This document shows, in pieces, positions 52,884 through 62,747 of a stretch of DNA of 64,000 nt. The position numbers were made by a program, and so were the translations under genes. Source of the DNA: JACDHG01 sp963815295 (GTDB taxonomy: Bacteria > Actinomycetota > Actinomycetes > Propionibacteriales > Nocardioidaceae); assembly GCA_963815295.1 (NCBI GenBank), contig CAWFFZ010000013.1, forward strand, positions 129,138 through 193,137. The letters are read 5' to 3'. Below the pieces are notes generated by a model, which saw nothing but the letters and a program-made list of their open reading frames with translations, had not been told where the DNA came from and ran no database searches. Position 1 is the stretch's first letter; each line of letters opens with the position of its first letter.

Positions 52884-53226
52884 ATGATCAGCAAGTCAAA
52901 GCATCAACTCATCGAACTGTGCAAACGCGTGAAGAAGTACATCATCGAACTGGTGCGCTGACCTGTTCGGCAAGATCAAGACGGGTTGGGCCAAACATCG
53001 TGACGAGGTCAGCACCAACGCTGCCTACGCCACCGCCCTGGGTGCAGCCGCCACCGCTGTCATCGAGCTGTTCACCCATGACCCGGCGTTGTTGGGTGTC
53101 GTCACCGCTCTGGTGGCCGTCTACGTGGCGATCCACCGCGCCGCACATCCCGACCCGTGGCGTCCCGGCACGGATCAGTGGCGGCCGACAACAGACCCGT
53201 GGGATGACCGTCACGACTGGCGGTAA
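52884..53226 (+). pseudogene. Small membrane protein of the element, one-base insertion
   Basis: ATG 52884 has AAGGAG upstream and opens a 25-residue frame that stops at TGA 52959-52961. Removing one T (52959) joins it to LFGKIKTGWAKHRDEVSTN, a hydrophobic helix (AAYATALGAAATAVIEL), a second hydrophobic stretch (ALLGVVTALVAVYVAIH) and a Trp/Asp-rich tail ending at TAA 53226. The span is 1 mod 3, as expected for one insertion; the restored protein has 113 residues. Probably a two-span membrane protein of the integrative element; function unknown. Confidence 0.6.
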
Positions 53227-53258
53227 CCCAGCGACACAACTGAACAGGAACGCTCCAC

Positions 53259-53280
53259 GCCCTCGGCAGCCGCCGGGGGC
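53259..53280 (+). terminator. Hairpin after the small membrane protein gene
   Basis: GCCCTCGGC (53259-53267) pairs with GCCGGGGGC (53272-53280), one wobble, 4-base loop, then TTCGTC. A 14-codon ORF with a weak ribosome site (ATG 53308) follows and is not called. Confidence 0.5.
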
Positions 53281-53395
53281 TTCGTCATACCCAGAAGGCG
53301 GCATCATGTCCAAGGAAACCTCCTTCACGCATGCGGTGAGCCCGTCGTAAGGACCCATGGACGGCGAGGCCTCAACGCCTTGGGGCATCGAGTGG

Positions 53396-54322
53396 CTAGG
53401 GGACCAGTCTCTGGTCCTGCATGGTCTTCCATGCCACGTCGGCGGCCTTGGCGTGGCCCGCGACCGAGAAGTGGTTGAGGTCATCCGCGAAGTACTCGTT
53501 CTTGTCGATGACCCTGCTGAACGCGTAATCGTCGAAAGCACAGCGTTGAAAAGCGGCGCAGCCGCGTTCGAGCGCTGTTTCATACCCGTGGATGATCTCC
53601 TCGAGCCGGTCGAGCTCACGAGGGACGATTTTCCCCTGGGTGTCGAGAAAAGCGCAGGGACCTGTGCCGCCGAATGACTGGCGCTGCGTTGGGGTGAGTG
53701 CCGCTGCATAGGTCTCGGGGCTTCCCAGTTGGGTGACGGCAAGGATGCGTGAACTGGGCAGGCCCTGCTCCAGTTCGGAGAGGACCGCTTCAAAGCTCTT
53801 CTGGAAGTCGTTGAAGTTCTGGCTAGTTGCCGGACAGACTATGTCGTTGTCGATGACCTGGATTACTACAAGGGCGTTGTGGGGGTGCCGTTCCACGGCG
53901 TCCTGCGCTTGCCCCAGGACCGCCTCGACGGTTGCGCCCGCCTGGGAGAGGGAGAGTGCGTGATCCTTGATGCCCGGGTGGCGCTGGAGGACGCGTTGGT
54001 AGAGGCTATTGACGGCGGGATTCGTCCCGGTCGCCCACGAATTCTTACGGACCTCGACGCCCGGTTGCTCGGGGTCGGAACTCTCGCCGGTCGAGCCTGA
54101 GTGTCCTAGCATGACGATGGCGTCTGGGTAACCGGTGTAGGGCTTGCCGCTGTCTCTCACGTTGGTCGTTGTAGCGGAGGGTGATTCGGCGGTGTTGGGC
54201 TCGCTCGAAGCTGAGTTCTGCGTTGAGGCCTGGTCCGGGGTGTCGCCGCACGCCACCGAGAGAACCGCGAGGGTGGCCAGGAGCATCAGCGTCCTCAGGC
54301 GCAACATGGCCCATGCTTGCAC
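53396..54322 (-). CDS. GDSL/SGNH-type esterase-like lipoprotein
   Basis: 308 residues from 54322; ATG 54307 is an equally good start. Signal peptide with lipobox LSVACG, a Ser/Thr-rich linker, then an SGNH-like domain: block I DAIVMLGHSGSTGESSD (Ser in place of GDS), LVVIQVIDNDIVCP (block III-like Asn-Asp), and C-terminal ADDLNHFSVAGHAKAA with the Asp-x-x-His pair. Two Cys pairs in the later part (GPCAFLD, GCAAFQRCAF). Exported hydrolase, substrate unknown. Intact, opposite in direction to the broken element genes around it. Confidence 0.75.
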   Translation of the reverse strand: MQAWAMLRLRTLMLLATLAVLSVACGDTPDQASTQNSASSEPNTAESPSATTTNVRDSGKPYTGYPDAIVMLGHSGSTGESSDPEQPGVEVRKNSWATGTNPAVNSLYQRVLQRHPGIKDHALSLSQAGATVEAVLGQAQDAVERHPHNALVVIQVIDNDIVCPATSQNFNDFQKSFEAVLSELEQGLPSSRILAVTQLGSPETYAAALTPTQRQSFGGTGPCAFLDTQGKIVPRELDRLEEIIHGYETALERGCAAFQRCAFDDYAFSRVIDKNEYFADDLNHFSVAGHAKAADVAWKTMQDQRLVP

Positions 54323-55106
54323 TCGTGCGGCTGGCAGGACAAGGCGTTCGTCATACCTCGCGCCCGGCTACCTCCGCCACCAGTACCGCGAGTGGCTGCT
54401 CACCACGGTGGCGAACGTTCTCGACGACGACCTCGCCATCAGCTCTGCCGGACTCCTGAAGGACGGGGCGATCGCATGGGTGGAGGTCAGTATCCCCGAC
54501 TCCATCACCACCCCTGAAGGTGTGACGTTCCGGCCGAACTTGTTGGCGACGACCTCGCTTCGACGGGTCGATCGCCACCACGTTTAAGCGCACCGTCACC
54601 GATGTCGTCTGTGACAACACCCGCGAAAGTGCGCTGTCGGAGAAGGGCAGGCGTACAAGGTGAAACACTCACGCCACTCCCACGCACAACTTGCGCTTGC
54701 GAGGGAAGCCTTGGCGATGGTGCACACGATCGCCGACGACTTCGCCGCCGAAGTCGCCAAACTCTGCGCGATCGACGTATCTCGACCAGACAGTGGGCAC
54801 AGTTCCTCGATCATCAGGTCCCTCGCGAGGACGTGCAACAGGCAAGACGATGAAGGGACGAGCTCTCACTCTGGCTGAGAAGAAAGCGGGCTGCGCTGCA
54901 GCGGCTCTACGACCGATGATCCACGAGTCGCGCCCTGGGCAGGAACAGCACACGGAGTCATTCAGGCGGTCAACACCTACGAGCACCACGAAGGCACAGT
55001 TCGTGGCGCGACAAGAGCCGATCGCAACATGCTGCGAGCCGTGACAGGCGACTTCGGCAAGGTTGACCGCAACACCATGAAGACGCTCGACACGGTGTTC
55101 AACTAG
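54320..55106 (+). pseudogene. DUF932 (TIGR03299-type) phage/plasmid-related gene, multiply frameshifted
   Basis: Pieces in different frames read as a C-terminal two thirds of the DUF932 family in order: QYREWLLTTVANVLDDDL, GVTFRPNLLATTS, FDGSIATTFKRTVTDVVCDN, SRHSHAQLALAREALAMV, VHTIADDFAAEVAKLC, RQWAQFLDHQVP, VIQAVNTYEHHEGTVRGA, LRAVTGDFGKVDRNTMK, ending at TAG 55106. At least five frame changes are needed and the N-terminal third is missing, replaced by the lipoprotein gene start. These proteins are carried by phages and integrative elements; role unproven. Confidence 0.75.
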
Positions 55107-55521
55107 GACCATCGCAGCGAATGATGAGATTGATGAATGAAGCCCAGCGTTCTTGAAGTTCGCAGAGAACAGCGGAAAGAGCGTGGATGGGTTCTCCGAT
55201 GAGGAGAAGTCCGCGTGATCCCGTTGCCCTCCGGGTGACGCGGACCCGCATCATCCAGCATTCATCGTAGGGAGCCGTCAACGAGCGCAGCAGATAACTA
55301 TATTGCCGTTCCATGCAGTCGGTGTATGTCGACGAAACACCCACGTTGGTGTGGCTCCACGACATACGTGGCCGGGCTTGGCTCTCACCTTTCCGGCGAC
55401 CCCACCGTGCAAGTGGAAGGGAGACGGGACTCTGTACGGCCGGTAGGCTCGTTGCCACGGTTGCGTCCGAAATGTAGGCGTCAACGCGGTCGAACTGGGG
55501 TTAACGGAGGGAGCACGTGAC
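55107..55521. other. Stretch without a recognisable gene
   Basis: No frame has a plausible start and coding bias. One short frame (about 55142-55216) reads FLKFAENSGKSVDGFSDEEK, perhaps a remnant of the element. The element's right end may lie here, but no second tRNA copy was found. Confidence 0.35.
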
Positions 55522-55932
55522 ATGCGCAAAATGGCGGCAATCACGGCCATCGTGGTCGGCATCATCATGGCGATCGCCGGGGTCGTCACCTGGGCAGTCG
55601 TCTCCACCACTCTGGCAGACCAGAAGATCACGGTTGCCGACGACGCCAACTGTGCCGCAGGCGACGACGTGAACGGCCCGATCTCGGCGTACTGCCAGGC
55701 GGACATCATCGACCACCACACAAAGGACATCACCGGCGGAAGGACCTACGCCGAACTCGACCGGGAAGACCCGAACCGCGCGACCGCGATGGACTCCGCG
55801 TTCCTGCAGGCCTCGCTGTTCACCTCGGTCGTCGCCTTCGGCGTCTCAGGCATGGCGTTCGTCCTCGGAATCGTCCTGACCCTGATCGGCTTCGCGTTGC
55901 GCGCGCCCGCGCCTGCTACCTCCGCAACCTAG
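55522..55932 (+). CDS. Small membrane protein with two spans (136 aa)
   Basis: First span near the N-terminus (AAITAIVVGIIMAIAGVVTW), a ~60-residue outer loop with two Cys (DANCAAGDD, SAYCQAD), second span near the C-terminus (VAFGVSGMAFVLGIVLTLIG). Similar actinobacterial proteins have been called aromatic ring-opening dioxygenase LigA in databases, an annotation I would not trust. GGAGGGAGC precedes ATG 55522. Single gene. Confidence 0.65.
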   Translation: MRKMAAITAIVVGIIMAIAGVVTWAVVSTTLADQKITVADDANCAAGDDVNGPISAYCQADIIDHHTKDITGGRTYAELDREDPNRATAMDSAFLQASLFTSVVAFGVSGMAFVLGIVLTLIGFALRAPAPATSAT

Positions 55933-56463
55933 CCAGGGGCCGTCAGCGTCTCCCAGCTATGCGCGCACTTCGGCACGTCAGGGAAACCTGAGGGACATCG
56001 CCGTCGCCACCATTGCACGGAAACGCGGGCGCAGTGACGCATCGTTGCCACATCGTCCAGGTGCCCGCCGTGCCCTGCAGGGTTGTCCGATGAGATCAAC
56101 CCGGGGTCAGCTCTTCTTCAGCTCCTGCGCGAGCATGACGATGATGCGCCTCGATCACTCGCACTGGGCCTACTGCACCGGCGATTCAATCCGGCGGCTG
56201 CGAGCACAGCTGGCAGGTCCTCGGGGTACGTCGACCACCTCGTCTCGGCCCCCCTGCTTCTTGGTTCACCGATCGAGTAGGAACTGACATCCGTGCCGGA
56301 CAGAGTTCTCGCCGATCACGGAGACGTGAACCGGGCGCTGATCTCGGACCCCCCGTCGCGGCGTGCAGATCATGAGGCGCAGCAGTGCCGACACCGCGCC
56401 GATAGCTGAACGGTGGAGGGTCTCCTAGACGTCACATCGTTCCGTCATGTCCGTGGGGCCCAG
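55933..56463. other. Stretch with one doubtful small ORF
   Basis: A 65-codon ORF at 56083-56280 (+) starts MSDEINPGSALLQLLREHDD and has no recognised family and only a weak ribosome site. Apart from it no coding signal is seen. It separates the membrane-protein gene from the convergent M20 peptidase gene. Confidence 0.35.
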
Positions 56464-57813
56464 TCACGGTCCCTGGAGGACGTAGCGCTGGAGGAACAGG
56501 GCCTCGGCGAGCGCCATCGAAGAGATCTCGGTGGGGTCGACGCTCTCGTTCGGGGCGTGGATCAGCGCCAGGGGTTCCTCGACACCCATCAGGATGATTT
56601 CGGCGTCGGGATAGGTGTCGGTGAATACATTGCACAGCGGGATCGACCCACCCTGTCCAAGGTGCGCCATCGGCGTGCCGTAGGTCTCCTGCATGGCGGC
56701 GGCCATGGCACGGTAGGCGGGGCCGTCGGTGGCGGCCTCGAAGGGGGAGCCGGTGGCCTCGATCTCCACAGTGACGTGCACCCCCCACGGCGCTGCGGCC
56801 TGGAGGTGCGTCACCAGGGCTGGCTCGGCGACCTCGGGAGGCATCCCTGGCGGGATGCGCAGGTTCAGACGTGCGGCTGCCTTCGGCACTAAGGCCGCGG
56901 CGGAGCCGACGACCGGCGGGCAGTCGATGCCCAGGATGGTGAGGGCCGGCCGGGCCCACAGCATGTCCGACACCGCACCGTCACCCAGGAGCTGTACTCC
57001 GTCCAGCAGCCCGGCGTCGCCGAGGAACTGCTCGCTCGGGTACGGCTGGCCTTCCCAGCGGCGGGTGTTGTCGAGCCCCTCGATGGTGGTGTTGCCGGCT
57101 GGCGTCGCGCAGGCTGGCCAGCATCGCGACCAGGGCTGCGAGGGCGTCCGGGGCGGCGCCGCCGAACATGCCGGAGTGCAGCTCGGAGGCCAGCGCCTCG
57201 ACCGTGACGACCACGTTCACCATGCCGCGCAGGCTGACGGTTGCGGCCGGTTGACCGACGGCCGCGTTTCCGGTGTCGCAGACTAGGATCGTGTCCGCGC
57301 GGAGCAGGTCGGCATTGTCGACGACGAAGGACTCCAGGCCCCCGGTGCCCTGCTCCTCGGATCCTTCCACGACCAGTTTCAGGTTTACCGGCGCGTCCTC
57401 GCCTAGGGCGCGGAGCGCGGTGAGGTGCATGAGGATGTTGCCTTTGCAGTCGGCTGTCCCGCGGCCGTACCAGCGCCCGTCCTTCTCGGTGAGTTCGAAC
57501 GGCGGTGTCTCCCATGCGGCGTCGTCGAGGGGTGGTTGCACGTCGTAGTGGGCGTACAGCAGGACCGTGGGCGCCTCCGGGTGCGAGCACGGCCGCGGAC
57601 CCGACGACGGCCATGCTGCCGTCCGGCGGTCTCCTCCAGGTGGGCGTCGGAGAACCCGAGGTCTGCGAACTTCTCGAGCACCCAGTGGGCCGCTCGCTCG
57701 CACTCCTCGGCGGGGAACTGGCGTGGGTCCGCCACCGATCGCAGGGCGACCAGCTCGGCGAGCTCTTCTCGCGCTTCCGGCATCAGCTCGGTGATGCGCG
57801 CTCGCAGGTCCAT
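56464..57813 (-). pseudogene. M20-family metallopeptidase, two frame corrections needed
   Basis: Pieces give a full M20 dipeptidase: N-terminal TELMPEAREELAELVALRSV, metal ligands in YAHYDVQPPLDDAAW (His, Asp), TADCKGNILMHLTAL (bridging Asp), VVEGSEEQGTGGLE (Glu pair), then the dimerisation domain (ALASELHSGMFGGAAPDALA) and the C-terminal GQGGSIPLCNVF and HAPNESVDPTE (last His). Frame shifts fall at ~57600-57640 and ~57100. The span is divisible by 3 (449 residues). Cytoplasmic peptide or N-acyl amino-acid hydrolase. Last gene of a peptidase-permease operon. Confidence 0.8.
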
Positions 57814-57816
57814 GGC

Positions 57817-58264
57817 TCAGTCGCTCGCGACGTCGTCGGTCTTGAGGTCGTCGACGAACTCCTTGAAGTCATCCAGCTCGTCGGGGCAGTAGATCTCGAT
57901 GATCAGCAGCTGGCCCTTGAAGACACGGCTGTCCGCGATGACCGGGCGCGGCGCCGGGTCCGGTGGCCCCGTTCGCGAGCTGCGAGTGCAGGATGGCCCG
58001 ACTCAGGGCGTCGTTCGGGTTGTCGCAGGTGGCGCCACCGTCGTCCCCGAGCACGCGAACGATCTGGTCCCTGTCAGGCGTGCGGGCGCCTGCGTCCTCG
58101 AGCGCAGCAATCAGCTCGTCGGCCTTCTCCTGCGCCTCGCGGTCTCCCGCGCGGATCTGAAGACGAACAGCGCGCCCAGGACCATGACGCCGAGGACGAT
58201 GCAAGCGGTGATGTAGATCCACGAGCGTTCGCGCGGGGTCTGGCGTCTCCATCGGTGTGGTCAT
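57817..58264 (-). pseudogene. Small membrane-anchored protein, frameshifted
   Basis: Starts ATG 58264 overlapping the permease stop (ATGA) and ends 3 bases before the M20 start. Joined frames give a short N-terminus, one membrane span (WIYITACIVLGVMVLGALFVF, split here), a helical part (AQEKADELIAALEDAGARTP, CDNPNDALSRAILHSQLA) and a C-terminus (KGQLLIIEIYCPDELDDFKE). Frame changes near 58215, 58155 and 57960. No family recognised. Its place between permease and peptidase suggests a role in the same uptake/hydrolysis pathway. Confidence 0.6.
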
Positions 58265-59758
58265 GACGGGGTCACCTCCTCCGGCTCGGGCTGCTTCCAG
58301 GAGGGCTTGCGGAAGCGGTAGAACAGGTAGGGCACCAGCAGGCCGAGGCCCAGGGCGCCGCCGCCGACGATCAGGAAGTAGATGCCCGGAGTTACCGGAG
58401 GCGAACTGCGACGGCGGGATGAACCCGACCAACAGGGCGGCCAGCGAGGCCGCGAAGCCGACGCCGCACATCCCGATGAGCATGGGTGCGCGATAGCCCC
58501 GTGGGTGGTCCGGATGCTTGCGGCGCAGCTGGATCGCCGCCACGAACATCAGCAGGTACATGATCAGGTAGACCTGCGTGGTGATGACGGAGAAGATCCA
58601 GTAGGCGCTGGAGACATCCGGGATCAAGGCGTAGGCGAGGCCGATGACGGTGGTGATCGCGCCCTGGACGACGAGGATGTTCTGCTGGACGCCGTTCTTG
58701 TTCAGACGCTGCAGGAACGGCGGCAGGTACCCCTCCTGGCGGGAGATCAGCAGCAGGCCCTTGGAGGGTCCGGCCAGCCAGGTGAGCATGCCGCCCAGGG
58801 AGGCGGTGACCAGCATGATCCCGACGATCGGGGTCAGCCACTGCCAGCCGAAGTTGGCGAACACGGCGTCGAAGGCCTGCATCACGCCGGCGGTGAGGGA
58901 CAGCTCCTCGGCGGGCACGATCCAGCTGATCGCCAGCGCCGGCAGGATGAAGATCGCCAGGACCAGGCCCATGGCCAGGAACATCGACTTCGGGAACTCC
59001 TTGCCGGGGTTCTTCAGCGACGAGACGTGGACCGCGTTCATCTCCATGCCGGAGTAGGAGAGGAAGTTGTTGACGATGAGCACGAGGCTGGAGAGCCCGG
59101 CCCAGGCCGGCAGCAGGTTGTCGGAGGTCATCGGCGCCGCGGACTCGTTGCCCTGCCCGAGGAAGACCATGCCGAGCAGGACCAGGACGACGCCCGGGAT
59201 CGAGGGTGCCGATGATGAGACCGCCGCTGGCCAGGCCGGCCACGCCCTTGGTGCCCCGCGAGGAGACCCAGACACCGGACCAGTAGACGACGATGATGAC
59301 GCCGCGGTCCACACGCCGCTGCTGGCCAGCTCAGGGTTGAACACATAGGCGAGGGTGCTCGCCACGAACCCCAGCAGGCTCGGATAGTAGAAGATCGTCA
59401 TCGCGAACTGGCACCACACCGCCAGGAAGCCCATGGGCTTGGAGATGCCCTCCGACACCCACTTGTAGATGCCGCCCTCCCAGCCCGACGCCAGCTCCGC
59501 GGACACCAGCGAGGTCGGCAGCAGGAAGACGAGCGCGGGGAGGAGGTAGAGGAACACGCACGCCAGGCCGTAGACGGCCATGGTCGGTGCCGCCCGAAGG
59601 CTGGCGACCGAGCTGGTGGTCATCATCGCCAGGGCGACCCAGGAGATCCACTGGGTGTTGGTCACGCGGGTGCGTGCGGCGGGAATCGACCCGGCGTCGC
59701 CGGCCGGTACGTCGGCGGCACTCATGGCATTGCTCGAGTGGGACGCGTGCATGACCAT
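58261..59758 (-). pseudogene. APC-superfamily amino-acid permease, frame corrections needed
   Basis: Twelve-span amino-acid permease of the glutamate/GABA antiporter-like group: SSVASLRAAPTMAVYGLACV at span 1, GWEGGIYKWVSEGISKP, SYSGMEMNAVHVSSLKNPGK, ILVVQGAITTVIGLAYALIP. Three frame changes are needed, two compensating at ~59310 and ~59200 and one extra G at ~58395; afterwards the C-terminus reads GIYFLIVGGGALGLGLLVP. The span is 1 mod 3, as expected; restored length 498. Start ATG 59758 has GGAGG upstream. Probably imports the amino acid or dipeptide split by the flanking peptidases. Confidence 0.8.
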
Positions 59759-59856
59759 CTGGACCTCCAGGGCTTCGGCTCGTGAGTTGACCCGTTGGAT
59801 CGAATTTAGGAATGGCGCCCGGCCGCGGGCTCACCCCTGGCGGGTGAGGGCACTGT

Positions 59857-60990
59857 CTATTCGACGACCTGGAGGTCGCGGGCCGTGGTGTTGAACCGCT
59901 GACCCCCGGTCTCGGTGACCGTGACGATGTCCTCGATGCGGACCCGAACCGTCCGGCGAGGTAGATGCCCGGCTCGACGGAGAAGCACATCCCCGGCACC
60001 AGCGGCTGTTCCTCGCCCTCGATCATGTACGGCGGCTCGTGGGTCGTGGTGCCGATGCCGTGACCGGTGCGGTGGATGAACTGCTCGCCGTACCCCGCGT
60101 CCGTGATCACCGCGCGGGCCGCCCGGTCGATCTCCTGGCAGGCGATGCCCGGCCGGACCGCCTCGACGCCCGCTTGCTGCGCCAGCCGGACGATCTCGTG
60201 CACCTCGCGGACCTCGGTGGACGGCTCGCCGACGCACACCGTGCGGCTCGTGTCGGAGCCGTAGCCGTACATCAGCCCACCGAAGTCGAGGACGATCGCG
60301 TCGCCGACCTCGATAATGCGGTCGCCCGCCTCGTGGTGCGGGTTGGCGCCGTTCGGGCCGGAGCCGACCACGGTGAAGTCGACCTGCTCGTGGCCGAACT
60401 CCCGCAGCAGCCGCGCCAGGTCGGCAGCGACATCGGTCTCCTTCCGGCCGGCGAACCGGACCCAGGATCTGCTCGTACGTCGCATCCGCGGCGGCGCCCG
60501 CCGCCTCCAGCCGGGCCAGCTCGGCGGCGTCCTTGACCGCCCGGAGCATCGGCAGGCTCTGCGTCAACGACCGGTACGAGCTGCCGGGCACAGCGTCCTG
60601 CAGGCCGAGCAGGTGCATCGCCCAGGCGGAGTCGGAGATCCCCATCGTTCCCTCCGCTCGCACCAAGGCGCCCGCCCTCGCGAACGGGTCCTCACCGTCG
60701 GCCCAGTCCACTATCGTCAGGCTGGGCGCCCCGATGGCGCTTTCGGCGTCGGGCCGTTCCAGGGTCGGCACCACCAGTGTCGGCTCGCGGTCGGGGGCAA
60801 GCACGAGCACGGTCAGCCGCTCGGTGATCGCCGTGGGCCGGTAGCCGGTGAGCCACACCAGCTCGGGTCCGGGCATGACCAGGAGCCCGTCCAATCCGGC
60901 CCGGGTGGCGTCGGCTACGGCGCGGCGTGTCCGTGCCGCATAGTCGTCGCTGGTGAACGGAACCGGGGCCGGCGGGTCGATCGTGCTCAT
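59857..60990 (-). pseudogene. M24-family (Xaa-Pro dipeptidase-like) metallopeptidase, two frame corrections
   Basis: N-terminal creatinase-like domain (LDGLLVMPGPELVWLTGY), then pita-bread domain with all five metal ligands: AIVLDFGGLMYGYGSDTSR (two Asp), FIHRTGHGIGTTTHEPP (His), MCFSVEPGIYLAG (Glu), VRIEDIVTVTETGG (Glu). Frame changes at ~60465 and ~59950; the span is divisible by 3 (377 residues). Cleaves Xaa-Pro dipeptides, or related amide substrates such as creatine-like compounds. Heads the permease and M20 genes on the same strand; starts beside an MFS stub. Confidence 0.8.
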
Positions 60991-61151
60991 CGGGGGCTCC
61001 CTGATCTGGTCAACGACGTGCCGGTGTCTTCCGAGATGGCGGGCAGCAGGATGCTGACGGCCGAGGTGTTCGCGTCTACCACCAGCGTCGAGATGCAGGT
61101 GGCCGCGAGCACCCGATGCGCCGGGCTGCTCAGCTGAGCCAAGTCACTCAT
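60987..61151 (-). pseudogene. N-terminal stub of an MFS transporter
   Basis: 54 codons from ATG 61151 (GGAGG upstream): SSPAHRVLAATCISTLVVDA then TSAVSILLPAISEDTG resembles the first span of drug-type MFS permeases (LAVLLLAAFLNLLDVTIVNVALP type). It then reads LTRSGSPR and ends at the start of the M24 gene. The remaining eleven spans are gone, so the gene is a relic that may still supply the promoter of the peptidase operon. Confidence 0.6.
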
Positions 61152-61281
61152 CCGGCCTCCTTTCCCGTCACCGGCCGGAGCTAGGGCCGTTCCGAACCCT
61201 ACGGTAAGGGCGAAGGCCACCGGCGGCCTTCACCCGCTCTGGGTGATTTACCAGCGACCCGTTGACGAGTAGCCCGCCGTC

Positions 61282-62696
61282 TCACTTGCGGTTGCGTGTC
61301 AGCCAGGACCCTACCAATCGGGGTCCCGACAACCGGGACTCGAGCCGGTGCGCCTCACGGATGACCGGATGCGACAGGTATTGACCGAGGATTACTCCGG
61401 CGGCCAACGCGATCGCCGTCGCTGCCGCGACCGCCAGCTGGGTGACGCCGCCGCGGCCTTCGCTGAGCAGTGCCAGGCCTCGGTAGATGGCGAGTCCGGG
61501 CAGGAGTGGGACGACAGCTGGAACGACGATGACGAGCGGTGGAACTCGAATCCTGCCGGATACAGCAAGGCTCATGGCGCCGATTGCTATCGCGGCGACT
61601 GCGGCGCCCCATGTCTTTCCTAGACCGGTCGAGGCGACTGCCACCGAGGTTGCTTGGGCGATTGCAGCAACCAGGGCTGTCGCTGCCAGCGCTCGTCCGG
61701 GCGCGAAGGATGCGTACCCGAATGCCGCTGCCGCGAGTGATGCACCGACGACCATGACGCTTGCGTCCGCGAGACCGATCGCACCGGGTTGAAATTCTCG
61801 ATTTCGACGTCGAGCAGCCCTCTAGGGCCAGGCCTGCGCTGACGCCGCCGATGATCCCTGTCGTCGCAAGGAGGGCCTCCATCAGGCGAGCGGTCGCGGT
61901 CACGGGAAAGCCGAGGATCGCGTCCTGGGTCGCTCCGACCACGCCGATTCGGCCAACAGCATGACGATGCCGGCCGTGACGACTCTCGACGGGTTGACCT
62001 GGAGGTCGGAGGCGGCCGCCGTCATGGCGATGAGGGTGGCTACGAGCCCTCCGGCGACCTGCTGGTAGAAGCCCGGGACCTGCCATCGCGACATGAGCCG
62101 CTGAGTGCGGTCGATCGCGCAAGCGGCGAGGAACGCGAGGGTGCAAACGACTGGGCTGCCGCCGAGCGTCAAGGCGATGCCGATCCCCATCACGCCCAAG
62201 GCAGGGTCACCACCCATGGCCTTCGGCTGTGTCCCCTAGTGATGAGGCGAGCGACCTGGTCGCGTGCCTCGTCAAGGCCGACCTTCCCGTCGACAAGGTC
62301 AGCGACCAGACGATCGACTTCGATGAGCTGGTCGTAGTCGACCGCACGTCGGGAGACGCGCCGGACCTGGATGGACCCGGCTCTTCCGCGCTCGGCTGGT
62401 GACGCAGGGCAAGGTCGACGTACGTGACATCGGCGGTCACCTGGGTCACCCGCATGCTGATGTGACAGCGAGCATCGTCGCCGTCACATCGGCGCGCCGG
62501 CACCTGACGACAGCAAGATCTCGCCAATGCGCAGCGCGAGGTCGAGCGCCTTGTAGGTGTCGCGTCGCTCAGTCATCGCCGGCACTCGTGGCGACTGGCG
62601 GTCTACCCACCCTCGTTGTGCTGGGACCCACGATGGCAAGCCTAATCCTGGCAGTGTTCGTTCCCCAGCCTTAGGCTTCGGGTAGTCGAGATTCAC
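61282..62696 (-). pseudogene. ThrE-type threonine/serine exporter, multiply frameshifted
   Basis: Joined frames give the ThrE fold in order: cytoplasmic DUF1212 part (LDLALRIGEILLSSGAGAP, TADVTYVDLALRHQPS, LIEVDRLVADLVDGKVGLDE), then membrane part (ALTLGGSPVVCTLAFLAAC, VATLIAMTAAASDLQVNP, RLMEALLATTGIIGGVSAGL) and the second ThrE domain (VAVASTGLGKTWGAAVAAIA, PPLVIVVPAVVPLLPGLAIY). At least four frame changes fall between 61750 and 62500. Exports threonine, serine and related compounds. The restored length is close to the usual ~470. Confidence 0.75.
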
Positions 62697-62747
62697 CCGC
62701 CCCCCGGGGTTGTCGCGGCACGACCGGTACTCCCACGGTGCATCGGA

